Source: CAYGTO01 sp964352815 (GTDB lineage: Bacteria; Pseudomonadota; Alphaproteobacteria; Rickettsiales; UBA3002). From it: a DNA stretch of 64,000 nucleotides. The position numbers were made by a program, and so were the translations under genes. The DNA is taken from NCBI GenBank assembly GCA_964352815.1, contig CAYGTO010000004.1, forward strand, positions 62,001 to 126,000, written 5' to 3'. The notes under the pieces are model-generated. The model did no database searches. It was not told where the DNA came from and was given only the letters and a program-made list of their open reading frames with translations. Of the stretch, positions 1 through 7,674 are shown piece after piece (within the stretch, counting starts at the first letter, position 1; each line of letters starts with the position of its first letter).

Positions 1-107
1 GTGGAGATGACGCATTTGTTAGTTGCAAGAATGCGCATTTCATGCAATTGTCCATGCTATCTTCGTAGAAATAACGAAGGTACATTAACTTAAAAGGGAG
101 ATTCCTT

Positions 108-296
108 ATGAAAAAATCAACAATTGCTCTTGCCTCTATGATGGCTGCTGCATCTGTAGCGGCGGCTCCTGTAGCATTCGCTGAGACGGCACCTGTTTCT
201 GCTGAACAAGTTCAAGCATGCCATGGTTGCGAAGGTTGTCACGGTTGTGGCGGCTGTGAAGGTTGTCATGGTTGCGGCGGTTGCGCTGGTCACTAA
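108..296 (+). CDS. Small secreted Cys/Gly/His-rich repeat peptide
   Basis: A 62-residue protein. Residues 1-26 form a clear Sec signal peptide (MKKS start, Ala-rich hydrophobic core, cleavage likely after AFA). The mature part is about 36 residues. Its C-terminal half has eight cysteines spaced exactly every third residue (CHGCEGCHGCGGC pattern), with Gly and His between them and a final GH. A GGGAG ribosome site lies upstream and a strong terminator follows. I do not recognise a named family. The regular CxxCxxC spacing with His suggests binding of a soft metal such as Cu or Zn in the periplasm, or a substrate for modification, but no modifying enzyme is adjacent. Function is inference; that the gene is real is well supported by its signal peptide, ribosome site and terminator. 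Confidence 0.8.
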   Translation: MKKSTIALASMMAAASVAAAPVAFAETAPVSAEQVQACHGCEGCHGCGGCEGCHGCGGCAGH

Positions 297-329
297 GCCA
301 GTCAACGTTGCTTAGCAACAAGAATGCAG

Positions 330-363
330 GGGCGGTGAAGCGATGGCTTTGCCGCCCTTTTTT
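330..363 (+). terminator. Rho-independent terminator after the Cys-rich peptide gene
   Basis: A 12-bp stem (GGGCGG at 330-335 pairing with CCGCCC at 352-357, extended inward by two wobbles and AAGC/GCTT) closes a GATG loop and is followed by a run of T. It separates the peptide gene from the S23 gene. Confidence 0.85.
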
Positions 364-370
364 ATTGGCA

Positions 371-400
371 GTCCTTAGTCTTTGGTCTTTAGTCGTTAGT
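371..400. repeat. Left heptamer array next to the S23 gene
   Basis: Four degenerate heptamers which, read on the minus strand, follow ACTAAMG (ACTAACG, ACTAAAG, ACCAAAG, ACTAAGG). The array ends exactly where the S23 start codon begins. The same heptamers occur in the opposite orientation after the gene. Confidence 0.8.
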
Positions 401-760
401 ATGAAGAAAAGTTATCGTGATTTGGTCGTATGGCAAAAATCGATTGATTTGAGTGCGCTGATATATGCCATCACAGATCAGTTTGATAAGGCTGAAAAAT
501 ATGGGCTTACATCACAAATTAGGCGTTGTTCTGTTTCTGTTGCATCTAACATTGCAGAGGGCAGTGCTCGCGGGACCGACAAGGAGTTCGTGCAGTTTCT
601 GCATATTGCTCGGGGCTCTTTGGCAGAATTATATACGCAAATGACGGTAGCATACCGAATTAATTATATCTCTAAAGAGCAAATGAAAGACGCCGAGCAC
701 AGAATCGACGAGATCGGTAAAATGTTGCACGGCCTTAAAAGTAGCCTTACTAAAGACTAG
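401..760 (+). CDS. Four-helix bundle protein, S23 / intervening-sequence family
   Basis: A 119-residue protein starting MKKSYRDLVVWQ. The reading frame is open upstream to 263, but homologues begin near this Met. The family signature is visible: YRDLVVWQKSIDL at the start, then LTSQIRRCSVSVASNIAEG, RGSLAELYTQ and a final helix. S23 proteins are small four-helix bundles, first seen encoded in rRNA intervening sequences and related to the Avd accessory protein of diversity-generating retroelements. Their cellular role is poorly known. No rRNA or reverse transcriptase is nearby. The gene is bracketed by inverted heptamer arrays, and its last codons (LTKD, stop) are themselves part of the right array. 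This suggests that gene and repeats moved as a unit. Confidence 0.9.
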   Translation: MKKSYRDLVVWQKSIDLSALIYAITDQFDKAEKYGLTSQIRRCSVSVASNIAEGSARGTDKEFVQFLHIARGSLAELYTQMTVAYRINYISKEQMKDAEHRIDEIGKMLHGLKSSLTKD

Positions 761-823
761 CGACCAAGGACGAACGACTTCATGCAAACAGCACTAAAGA
801 CTAACGACCAAAGACTAAGGACT
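749..823. repeat. Right heptamer arrays after the S23 gene
   Basis: Two arrays of ACTAAMG-like heptamers at 749-779 and 793-823, inverted with respect to the array at 371-400. The first contains the end of the S23 gene. The second lies in codons about 5-14 of the next open reading frame. Confidence 0.8.
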
Positions 824-1552
824 CAGGAAGCGTTTACGCTTCCGAATATCACGAATTACCGCCGCGAGAAACTCACTGGCCACGCGATGGCGGTGCTTGA
901 AGCACAGGCGGCGCTGAATGAACAGGGCGGCATTTTGAATTTCCTTCATACGCATAGCGGGCAGGAGGGCGACGGGTTTTATTCCTGGCTGCATTATCCC
1001 AAAGGCGACCGGATCGATTACAAGACCGGCGGGCAATATATGTATCATTGCCACCGCGAAGATTTCGAGACCGAGGAGCATGGGCATTTCCATACGTTTG
1101 TGCGCAAAGTCGGCTGGCCGAAAGGGATGAGCCGGGCGCAGTTGCCGGATAAGGAGCGGTTTGCCAAACATCCGATGACGCATGTGATTTGCATTGCCAT
1201 GAACCGGGTAGGGAAGCCGATTCGCTTGTTTACGGTGAATCGCTGGGTCGCGAATGACACATGGTTTGAGGCGAAGAAGCTGGCGCGGTTGACCAAAAAG
1301 TTCGCGTGTCGCCCCGAGAAAGAGGCCGAGCTGTGGGCGCCGATGGACACATGGCTTGAGAATATGATGCATTTATTTCAACCACAAGTTTTGTGGCTAC
1401 AAGAACAGCGGGACGCGGAGATGAAGCGGCTCATTGCGCAGGATACAAAGAACTATCCTGAGACCCATTACCCCTATCAGGATAAGGCGATTGAAGAGCT
1501 GTCGTCACTGCCGATTTCGATTGAGGGGCAGGTGCAGTGGTTGATGGGGTAG
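782..1552 (+). CDS. Conserved hypothetical protein, resembles DUF6969-type proteins
   Basis: Up to 256 residues. The body has conserved-looking aromatic and His-rich stretches: GDGFYSWLHYPKGDR, YHCHREDFETEEHGHFHTF, HVICIAMNRVGKP, FTVNRWVANDTW. I recall such proteins as an alphaproteobacterial family of unknown function, and the family name is a weak recollection. The Cys/His cluster YHCHREDFETEEHGHFHTF could bind metal. The first ~15 codons are heptamer repeat, so the original start was probably displaced. An internal ATG at 887 (MAVLEAQ) is an alternative. The end is followed by a palindromic repeat. Confidence 0.6.
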   Translation: MQTALKTNDQRLRTQEAFTLPNITNYRREKLTGHAMAVLEAQAALNEQGGILNFLHTHSGQEGDGFYSWLHYPKGDRIDYKTGGQYMYHCHREDFETEEHGHFHTFVRKVGWPKGMSRAQLPDKERFAKHPMTHVICIAMNRVGKPIRLFTVNRWVANDTWFEAKKLARLTKKFACRPEKEAELWAPMDTWLENMMHLFQPQVLWLQEQRDAEMKRLIAQDTKNYPETHYPYQDKAIEELSSLPISIEGQVQWLMG

Positions 1553-1562
1553 TGGTTACTGC

Positions 1563-1647
1563 GTCATCTTCGACTGCGCTGCTGCTCATGTCGGAGATCT
1601 AATCTAACAAGATCCCCGAGATCGGCTAAGCCGACTCGAGGATGACG
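1563..1647. repeat. Palindromic repeat, variant of the GTCATCCTGAG family
   Basis: Begins GTCATCTTCG and ends CTCGAGGATGAC, with an inner GAGATC...GATCCCCGAG pairing. It is a diverged member of the repeat family found complete at 30795-30872 and elsewhere in the window. Confidence 0.5.
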
Positions 1648-1656
1648 AAATGTGTT

Positions 1657-1848
1657 TTACCGAGGATGATGCGTGTGCGTTTCCTGCGACGCGGTGTGAT
1701 AGCCCGGAATGTTCGGGTTGCACAGCTGCTCGGTGCCTTTGAGCATTTTGCCAAACTCGACCCAGATCGAACGCGAGGCTTCGCCCTGCGTGAGCGCATC
1801 GCGCTCATAGGTGAAATGAATCTTTGTACTCGGGTCTAACTGTCCCAT
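1657..1848 (-). CDS. Small conserved-looking protein of unknown function
   Basis: A 63-residue protein, MGQLDPSTKIHFTYERDALT onward, with no signal peptide or membrane segment. A good AGGAGAG ribosome site precedes the ATG, and the composition looks like real protein (mixed polar, GEASRSIWVEFGKMLKGTEQ). It stands alone between a palindromic repeat and a terminator. Several other frames overlap it, but this one has the best start. Function unknown. Confidence 0.6.
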   Translation of the reverse strand: MGQLDPSTKIHFTYERDALTQGEASRSIWVEFGKMLKGTEQLCNPNIPGYHTASQETHTHHPR

Positions 1849-1943
1849 GCCTCTCTCCTGTTTTTATACGTACGACACAACTTCTTTTCTCTAGCAATAC
1901 AGTAAAAAGATTAAGAATCTGTGAAGAGAGGATAGGATTCGCA

Positions 1944-1973
1944 TAAAAAAGGGCACGGATTGCGCCGTGCCCT
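1944..1973 (-). terminator. Terminator for the Pro/Ala-rich protein gene
   Basis: An 8-bp GC-rich stem (GGGCACGG / CCGTGCCC) is followed, on the minus strand, by six T residues. It lies just past the stop of the minus-strand gene at 1997. Confidence 0.8.
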
Positions 1974-1996
1974 TCAGTCCTAAGGATGTATTCTGT

Positions 1997-2611
1997 TTAT
2001 GCTTCGCGCCCTGCGCCGCCAGAAAGTGTATTTTGATGCGGCGTTGCTGGAGCGGAGCCTGGTGCTGACGCTACTTCAATTGGTGGTGCAAGCTCAGATA
2101 CCTCAATTTCTCCGCCTGGCTCCACAAGTGGGCGTGGCGATTGCGCTAATGCGGCGCCTGGTGATGCAGGCGCTTGTGGTTGCGCTGGGGCGCCACCATG
2201 CGCGACTTGCGTATCTGCGCCATCGCGGCGTACTAGGTCACTTGGAGATGGTCCATCGCCTAAACCTAGTGCGTTAGCGAGACGATCCCAAAAGCTCGGT
2301 GCCTCTGGCTGCCCGGTAAACGCCCGGCGTGCTGTATTCATAGGATTTTCGCCTTGCCCTGCCGTCGGCGCTTGTGGCTGTGCTGGTGCCGCAGTATTAG
2401 GCTCAGCTGGGCGTGCAGGAGTATCGTTTCCTCCGCTAAACAGGCCCGCTAAAATATCCCAAAAAGAAGGTGTCTGCGCATTGGTGGGAGGGCCACCAAC
2501 ATGAGGATTGCCTGGTGCATTGGGATCAACATTCCCCCTGCCGCTGTTCGTCATATCAGCATTTCTTTGTGCACGGGCATCCGCAATTGGGTTTGCTCTA
2601 TCTTCAGACAT
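1997..2611 (-). CDS. Low-complexity Pro/Ala-rich protein with two FWD repeats
   Basis: A 204-residue protein rich in Pro, Ala, Gly and Asn and predicted to be largely disordered. Two short hydrophobic modules recur, PSFWDILAGLFSGG near residue 48 and PSFWDRLANALGLG near residue 105. They look like amphipathic helices set in linkers. There is no signal peptide. The start is backed by AAGGAG seven bases upstream. The promoter carries a TTAA-N7-TTAA box (2691-2705) suggesting control by CtrA. No family recognised. The duplicated FWD module could be a docking peptide (inference). Confidence 0.7.
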   Translation of the reverse strand: MSEDRANPIADARAQRNADMTNSGRGNVDPNAPGNPHVGGPPTNAQTPSFWDILAGLFSGGNDTPARPAEPNTAAPAQPQAPTAGQGENPMNTARRAFTGQPEAPSFWDRLANALGLGDGPSPSDLVRRDGADTQVAHGGAPAQPQAPASPGAALAQSPRPLVEPGGEIEVSELAPPIEVASAPGSAPATPHQNTLSGGAGREA

Positions 2612-2675
2612 CTCTTTACTCCTTAAGTCATTGGGTGAGCATCATGCACTCACACACTTGCTCTTCCCTTTTAGA

Positions 2676-2705
2676 AATAGCGTAAAAACATTAACATACC
2701 CTTAA
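2676..2705 (-). promoter_or_regulatory. CtrA-type promoter of the Pro/Ala-rich gene
   Basis: Read on the minus strand: TTAAGGGTATGTTAA, then nine bases, then GCTATT. The TTAA-N7-TTAA spacing is the established CtrA site. The same box-to-(-10) distance recurs before the genes at 9448 and 47574. Confidence 0.6.
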
Positions 2706-2821
2706 AATAGCTAAAATTTATGATGTTTCATGGCCTTGCGGTGAAGAGGCGCGTAGGGGATGTTTCATTGTGACGCAGTCTTTTAGGTAAACAATTGTTC
2801 AATAAAATAATGATGTATAAC

Positions 2822-2987
2822 AATAGCTTATATGTTTTATGCGAAAAAATGATGATTCAACCTTGACCAGTCGTTTCGGCGGCGATATAAGCAGCCACAC
2901 AACAACGACAGATGAGCTCGGCAAGCTTGATTTTTCAAGAGAGCTCGGACCAAAAGGCGGCGTCTCCCTCCCAGCGCCGCCTTTTTT
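2822..2987 (+). ncRNA. Candidate small RNA ending in a strong terminator
   Basis: No convincing gene lies between 2612 and 3208. Inside it is a TATAAC -10-like element near 2809-2818, a stem-loop with GAGCTC arms around CTTGA/TCAAG (about 2912-2945), and then a textbook terminator at 2956-2987. A 56-codon open frame (2839-3009) runs through the terminator, so it would not be fully transcribed. A small RNA of about 165 nt is the simpler reading. Confidence 0.35.
2956..2987 (+). terminator. Rho-independent terminator
   Basis: Stem GGCGGCG (2956-2962) / CGCCGCC (2975-2981) followed by T6. No annotated gene precedes it, which is why a small RNA is proposed. Confidence 0.85.
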
Positions 2988-2993
2988 ATTTTT

Positions 2994-3067
2994 AGAATCT
3001 GGAATCTAAGAAACTAGAAATGCGTCACTTCCAGATTCCATCAATTCTCGCATTCTAGATTCTATCT
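2994..3067. repeat. Imperfect palindromic repeat (AGAATCT type)
   Basis: TAGAATCTGGAATCTAAG at the left and CATTCTAGATTCTA at the right form an imperfect inverted repeat with an inner TTCCAGATTCC. It abuts the Pho box at 3065. Confidence 0.5.
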
Positions 3068-3110
3068 TCACAAAACTGTCACACACGCTTTCAGGGTCCT
3101 ATGCTATTCT
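3065..3110 (+). promoter_or_regulatory. Pho box and -10 upstream of the 3209-5673 pair
   Basis: Two adjoining 11-bp half sites, TCTTCACAAAA and CTGTCACACAC (3065-3086), match the PhoB consensus CTGTCATA-A-CTGTCA. A TATTCT -10 starts 29 bases after the second half site. The same arrangement is found at 36247, 42070 and 47496. Confidence 0.65.
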
Positions 3111-3208
3111 AAAGACTAGGGAAAAGCTTGCCTGCGCGTGGCGCAGTGCGGCGTAGCGTGAAGGTGTTAATTGGTAACCTATTGAAAAAATTGAAAGAAA
3201 AAAGATAA

Positions 3209-4786
3209 ATGAACGTACAAAATAAAGATGCAGGGATTCAAGCGTCGCGTGATCGGGGTTTTGAAAATAACCAATTGCGTGGGCCATCATCCCAATCCTC
3301 TGGGAATTATCGCCGGTGGCAGTTTGACCCGGATATTTGCTATGATTTGAAGAACCCGCCGCCACCAACGGTGGGCGAGAAATGGTTCGACGCGCTCGAT
3401 TGGTGGGGTCTTGGTTGGGGCGCGAATGTTGCGGTTTCCATCTGGGCGACTGATTTACTCGAATTTGGTCGTTTGCAACCTTTCAATAATAAGGCCGCAA
3501 GTTGGATGGCTGAAACGCCTGCCTTTAAATGGTTGGATAAGAAATATACCCCGGGCACGGCGCGCGGTTGGGCAGGTTCGATTGCGCAGCTCATGATGTT
3601 AATGAGTGGCGGGTTTGCCGTCATGGCGCCGATCAAATGGGCAGAGGATAATAAGAAATGGTGGGTGCAGCGCTTTGATGGCATGTTCGGCAAGGCCGAA
3701 ATGAATATGAGCGAGAATGAAAAGCAGCTGCGTGACGCGCGCTACGAATATCTCGACCATGAACCGAAACAAACATGGGGAACCGTCCTAGGTGGGCGCG
3801 TGGTCTCTCTTGCTCCTGTGCTCGGCATTCACTACGCCTTTGCGAAGGAGCAGAATATTGTGAATGCGATTGCAGGACGTCCGGTATTTTCTGGCCTTGA
3901 GAAAACCGTCTTTAGCCGCGTCGAGAATTTCCTGTATCGGACGATCACCGGCACGAGTGGCTTGTTTGCTGGCGAGACTGCGAAAGAGGCGCGTGAGTTA
4001 GGTGGGTTATTCCCAGCGGCGAAGCAGATGCATGAGCTTAGTAGTGGAGGCTTTAGTGGCGCGAAAGTGAGCCGTAACGGTTCTGAGAAAATATACAAGA
4101 TTTTGGGTGAAGAGGCTGGTGCTCTTGGCCGGCCATTCTTAGAGGCAGCGAATAAACGCCATAATAGCCCACTCAATATTCTTGACTGGTTCAAAGAAGA
4201 GATTGCGGTAGGCAAGGAATATGAAATCGTAAAATTCCCGACAAAAGAACCGGGCTGGGCGAATGGCCTCAAAGAGAGCGTGTGGGAAAAAGGTGCGCAA
4301 GAGCGCCTTGATGCGTATGTGCAGGAGCATGTTCCGGATATTGAAAAAGTACTTCGTGAAAATTATAGTCAGGCAAAAAAGCGAATGCCATCTGCACAAA
4401 AGATCACACAGGAAGCAACAGAGACGGCGCAGCTTGACTTCTTCATGCGAAAGAAAGGCCTCGTCTTCGAACCGGCGAACGGCACCAAACGCTTCAAGAA
4501 CTTCTTTAACCTTGGGGCAATTGATGGCTTCTACTCGGGCGCAGTGGCAACGGCGACCTATTTTCTGGCCAAAGCCTTCGCGGCAGGGCGTGAAGAAGAT
4601 CAACAAGAGGCGGACTGCCCTGAAGAACGCCGTCCAGTATCGTACCGTGCTGCGAATAGTAACGCGCCTACCGCTGCTAACCGCAACCTTTCTCGTGAAG
4701 CGCGGCCTTCTGCGAAGGCGGTGAGCGAGGTCGCAGATCATGACATTATCCAAGAAGCAGCCCAGGTTGGGGTCGGTGCGCAATGA
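3209..4786 (+). CDS. Unknown protein, founder of a Pho-box paralogous family
   Basis: 525 residues, no family recognised. The first ~60 residues are polar. Then come Trp-rich and apolar stretches (WWGLGWGANVAVSIWA; QLMMLMSGGFAVMAPIKWAED near residue 130) that could be membrane-associated. A region around residues 185-210 (YEYLDHEPKQTWG, then GGR and an apolar run) is shared with the next gene. The middle is helical and charged, and near residue 440 lies GFYSGAVATATYFLAKAF, a possible second membrane helix. The tail is polar. It overlaps the next gene by 4 bp (ATGA), so the pair is translationally coupled. A Pho box precedes it. The protein is likely an inner-membrane-associated factor induced by phosphate limitation (inference from promoter and composition only). 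Confidence 0.75.
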   Translation: MNVQNKDAGIQASRDRGFENNQLRGPSSQSSGNYRRWQFDPDICYDLKNPPPPTVGEKWFDALDWWGLGWGANVAVSIWATDLLEFGRLQPFNNKAASWMAETPAFKWLDKKYTPGTARGWAGSIAQLMMLMSGGFAVMAPIKWAEDNKKWWVQRFDGMFGKAEMNMSENEKQLRDARYEYLDHEPKQTWGTVLGGRVVSLAPVLGIHYAFAKEQNIVNAIAGRPVFSGLEKTVFSRVENFLYRTITGTSGLFAGETAKEARELGGLFPAAKQMHELSSGGFSGAKVSRNGSEKIYKILGEEAGALGRPFLEAANKRHNSPLNILDWFKEEIAVGKEYEIVKFPTKEPGWANGLKESVWEKGAQERLDAYVQEHVPDIEKVLRENYSQAKKRMPSAQKITQEATETAQLDFFMRKKGLVFEPANGTKRFKNFFNLGAIDGFYSGAVATATYFLAKAFAAGREEDQQEADCPEERRPVSYRAANSNAPTAANRNLSREARPSAKAVSEVADHDIIQEAAQVGVGAQ

Positions 4787-5673
4787 GCCGCTATTCAGCC
4801 CTTCCCGAGCGCGACATGCATCATGTCGCCGCCCATGCTCAGCAGGCAGCCGCTGACTTTTTACCCGAGCCGAAAAGAGAAAAATCAAAAGGTCACCGCA
4901 GCGCCGGGAACTATATGTTCGATGCGAGCGTCTATGGTGGGCTAAACTATTTCGTGAATGGTGCGATTTCCATAGCACTCGCGCATTATGCGAAACGCAT
5001 GCCGACAAGCCGTATTGGCAAAAGCTTCCAATCCACCAAGAATGGTATTACCGACGCGCTCAAGAAAGTGTCTCAGACTGAAGAATGGGCAGCGAAATAT
5101 GGCAAGGAAGCCAACGAGTTCATGTGGCTTGGTACCGGTGGTTTCATTCTTCTGCTTCCGATTAAGTGGATTGAGGATGTGAAGCCGGAGCTGGTGCGCT
5201 ATTTTGATAATACTTTTGGTACCGGCCCCAAAACGGCGAATCAGCAATATGAATATGATCAATATTTAGATGACGCACCCAAGCAGAGCTATGGCAGCCT
5301 TATTGGTGGGCGGTGTCTCGCATTGGCAGGGACCATTGGAACCACGACGGCTCTTTCAGGGGCCATGGCGCCGTATTTCAAGGATATTCGCAATGCGCTT
5401 GGCCCCGTGTATGAGAAAGTGCTTCCCAAACGTGCTGCCGTGTCGGTGGCAGGACTGACCTCTCGCGAACTCTTTTCGTGCGCGGTGGGAACAACGCTGC
5501 TCTACGGATTCAGCAAAGGCATCGCCTATTATAACCACTATTACCGTGATCAGCGGCCAGAGCAGGCGCGTGCGCAATCGCCAGCGCCCACCACACGGAT
5601 CGAGGCGGGCGCGCATGATCGGATGCCGATGCAGGCAGCGAATATGCCCGCATTACGGGCGGCGAGTGCTTAA
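4783..5673 (+). CDS. Shorter paralogue of the preceding unknown protein
   Basis: 296 residues. It aligns with the N-terminal half of the upstream protein through GGFILLLPIKWIEDVK, VRYFDNTFG, YEYDQYLDDAPKQSYG and GGR, followed by an apolar stretch (LALAGTIGTTTALSGAMAP). An apolar FVNGAISIALAHY lies near residue 55. The C-terminus is Pro/Ala/Met-rich and probably disordered. The start codon overlaps the previous stop. The pair looks like an internal duplication followed by divergence. Function unknown. Confidence 0.75.
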   Translation: MSRYSALPERDMHHVAAHAQQAAADFLPEPKREKSKGHRSAGNYMFDASVYGGLNYFVNGAISIALAHYAKRMPTSRIGKSFQSTKNGITDALKKVSQTEEWAAKYGKEANEFMWLGTGGFILLLPIKWIEDVKPELVRYFDNTFGTGPKTANQQYEYDQYLDDAPKQSYGSLIGGRCLALAGTIGTTTALSGAMAPYFKDIRNALGPVYEKVLPKRAAVSVAGLTSRELFSCAVGTTLLYGFSKGIAYYNHYYRDQRPEQARAQSPAPTTRIEAGAHDRMPMQAANMPALRAASA

Positions 5674-5762
5674 GCGTTTCCGTAAGCCCCGCGTCTAACC
5701 CATTGCTTTAGCCAAAAACTTCGCTACACTAGGCGCACATTAACCGAACATGTGTCATCGCC

Positions 5763-7667
5763 ATGAACAGCCCAACCAAAACCATCTATCGCGACTTCGC
5801 CTTGCTGGGCGGGCTCGTGATTTTGGTGCTGTTTTTGCTGTCGATCTGGGTGGTGTATGAGAGCTATGAAGAGCATTCGCGGCGGATCCAGAATAAGCTA
5901 GAGAATGAGGCGGTGCGGATTGACCGGACGCTGATTATTGAGATTGAGAATGCGGCCTATCTGCTTGAGTCACTTGGGCGTCAGGTTAGCCGAGTGGGTA
6001 ACCCGAAGCAGGGCGAGATTGCCCAGTTGCTGCGTGCGTTTTACAAGGAGGGCTACTCAAAAAGTAACGTGTTTTCGTGGATTAACAGCAAGCAGCGCCT
6101 GACAGTGAGCAGCGATCGGGGCGTGTTGGCGCAGCCGGTTGATGTTTCGGATCGCGGTTATATGAAAAAGGCGATTATCACCCCGTGGCAGCCGCATATT
6201 GGTCGGCCAATTCAGGGGCGCATTTCTAAACGTGCGATTATTCCGATGAGCATGGGGATCACCAATTACAATGGCGATTATCTGGGTGCGCTGATGATCG
6301 GGATCGATCTGGAGAATCTGAGTCGTAGGCTTCAGCGCGATATTAAGGATGATGACATTAGTTTCGCAGTGACGAATAAGTCATTCACATTGCTGATGGA
6401 ATCGTCGCGTGAACCACATTTTTTTGACACGCATTTTGATGTAGAGCGCCTGAATCGGATGAACTTTACCGAGCGTCCTAATGGGATGTATTCGCGCGCG
6501 AGCCTGTTCGGCGATGATGGGATTTACTCGTTCTTTGAAGTGTCGCTGCAATACCCGTTCGTCATCTTTATGGGCCATACGAACAGTGAAGATGTCAGCG
6601 CGATTAGCCGGATTTTGCTCCCACGCTTTTTACAGCTCAGTGTGATTTTAGGCTTTGTGCTCATCGTCTTATGGATGATTCGGCTTCGCGTGACGCAGCC
6701 GGTGACTGCGCTGAGTGAGCGGGCGGAGGCGATGTTGCTAGGGAAATTCGATGTGGCGAAACAGCCAATCACCGGGCCGAGTGAAATTGAAGCGCTGGCA
6801 GAATATCTGAAGCGGATGGGCGACTATATTCGCGAGAGGCAACGTATTGAAGAAGAGCTGTTGGTAAAAAACCATACGCTGATGAAGGTGCGCGAAGCGG
6901 CACAGCTGACGAATAAGGTAAAGGCGCAATTCTTGGAGGAGATTACGGAAGAGTTGCAGCGCCCGACCATTGCGGTGCTTGAGCGAGCGGAGGCGATTAA
7001 AGGGCAGCATTTCGGGCCGATTGCTAACGACAAATATCTGGAGCATGCATCGCGGATTCATGATCATAGCGGCCATATTCTCGATCTGATCAATGAGATT
7101 CGCGCCATTTCAGAGGCGGAAACCGGGCTGCTCGCGCTCGATGAGAAGCCGATTGATTTGGCGTTTATCGTACAAAAATCAGTGCGCATCTTCCATGACA
7201 CGGCGGCGCAGCGCGATATCGATGTGGAAGTCAAACTCGCGGACCACCTGCCGAAACTCTATGCGGATGAGCTGCGCGTGAAACAGATTGTGCTCAACAT
7301 GCTGCATGGTGCGGTTACGCGGATCAAGCCGGGCGATAAAATGCAGTTTGAGGTAGAAGAAGTGCGCGGTGAACTGGTGATGACGCTACTGTTCCACCCC
7401 TATAAGGAAGAGGCAGGAAATGGCCGCAAACTCAAAGCCTTCAGCGCAGCGATTAATTTACATCGTCAAGGCCAGCAGCGGCGCGAAGAGCGCGAAGCAG
7501 CGCAGGATCGTTCAATGAATCATGCTGGCGCAGCGTCAGGATTGGGCTTTATTCTAACGCGCTTGTTGGTGGCGCTGCATGAAGGTGATTTAGAGATTAA
7601 ACAGCGCCCGGGTCGCGGGACAGAAATGGTTGTGAAGTTTCCAGAGAAGCGGGTGATTTCGGTGTAG
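5763..7667 (+). CDS. Membrane sensor with degenerate histidine-kinase core
   Basis: 634 residues. Architecture: a TM helix at residues 13-33, a periplasmic PDC/Cache-like sensor (about 40-275, with VSDRGYMKKA and GRPIQGRISKRAIIPMS typical of the fold), a second TM helix (about 285-302), a HAMP-like linker, a coiled coil, then a dimerisation domain and a GHKL-like ATPase domain. The expected phospho-acceptor segment (normally SHELRTP) reads ITEELQRP near residue 396, so the His is missing. The N box reads LNMLHGAV and lacks the second Asn. The last helix region (GLGFILTRLLVALHEGDLEI) is retained. It is therefore probably a pseudokinase that senses and signals through protein contact rather than phosphotransfer. 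No response regulator is adjacent. Confidence 0.8.
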   Translation: MNSPTKTIYRDFALLGGLVILVLFLLSIWVVYESYEEHSRRIQNKLENEAVRIDRTLIIEIENAAYLLESLGRQVSRVGNPKQGEIAQLLRAFYKEGYSKSNVFSWINSKQRLTVSSDRGVLAQPVDVSDRGYMKKAIITPWQPHIGRPIQGRISKRAIIPMSMGITNYNGDYLGALMIGIDLENLSRRLQRDIKDDDISFAVTNKSFTLLMESSREPHFFDTHFDVERLNRMNFTERPNGMYSRASLFGDDGIYSFFEVSLQYPFVIFMGHTNSEDVSAISRILLPRFLQLSVILGFVLIVLWMIRLRVTQPVTALSERAEAMLLGKFDVAKQPITGPSEIEALAEYLKRMGDYIRERQRIEEELLVKNHTLMKVREAAQLTNKVKAQFLEEITEELQRPTIAVLERAEAIKGQHFGPIANDKYLEHASRIHDHSGHILDLINEIRAISEAETGLLALDEKPIDLAFIVQKSVRIFHDTAAQRDIDVEVKLADHLPKLYADELRVKQIVLNMLHGAVTRIKPGDKMQFEVEEVRGELVMTLLFHPYKEEAGNGRKLKAFSAAINLHRQGQQRREEREAAQDRSMNHAGAASGLGFILTRLLVALHEGDLEIKQRPGRGTEMVVKFPEKRVISV

Positions 7668-7674
7668 TGGATAC

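Noticed and set aside
263..400. Upstream extension of the S23 protein to 263
   Set aside because: This part runs through the terminator of the previous gene and the heptamer array, and homologues begin at MKKSYRDL.
2839..3009. 56-codon open frame MRKNDDSTLTSRF onward
   Set aside because: A strong terminator lies inside it, so a complete message is unlikely; a small RNA is preferred.
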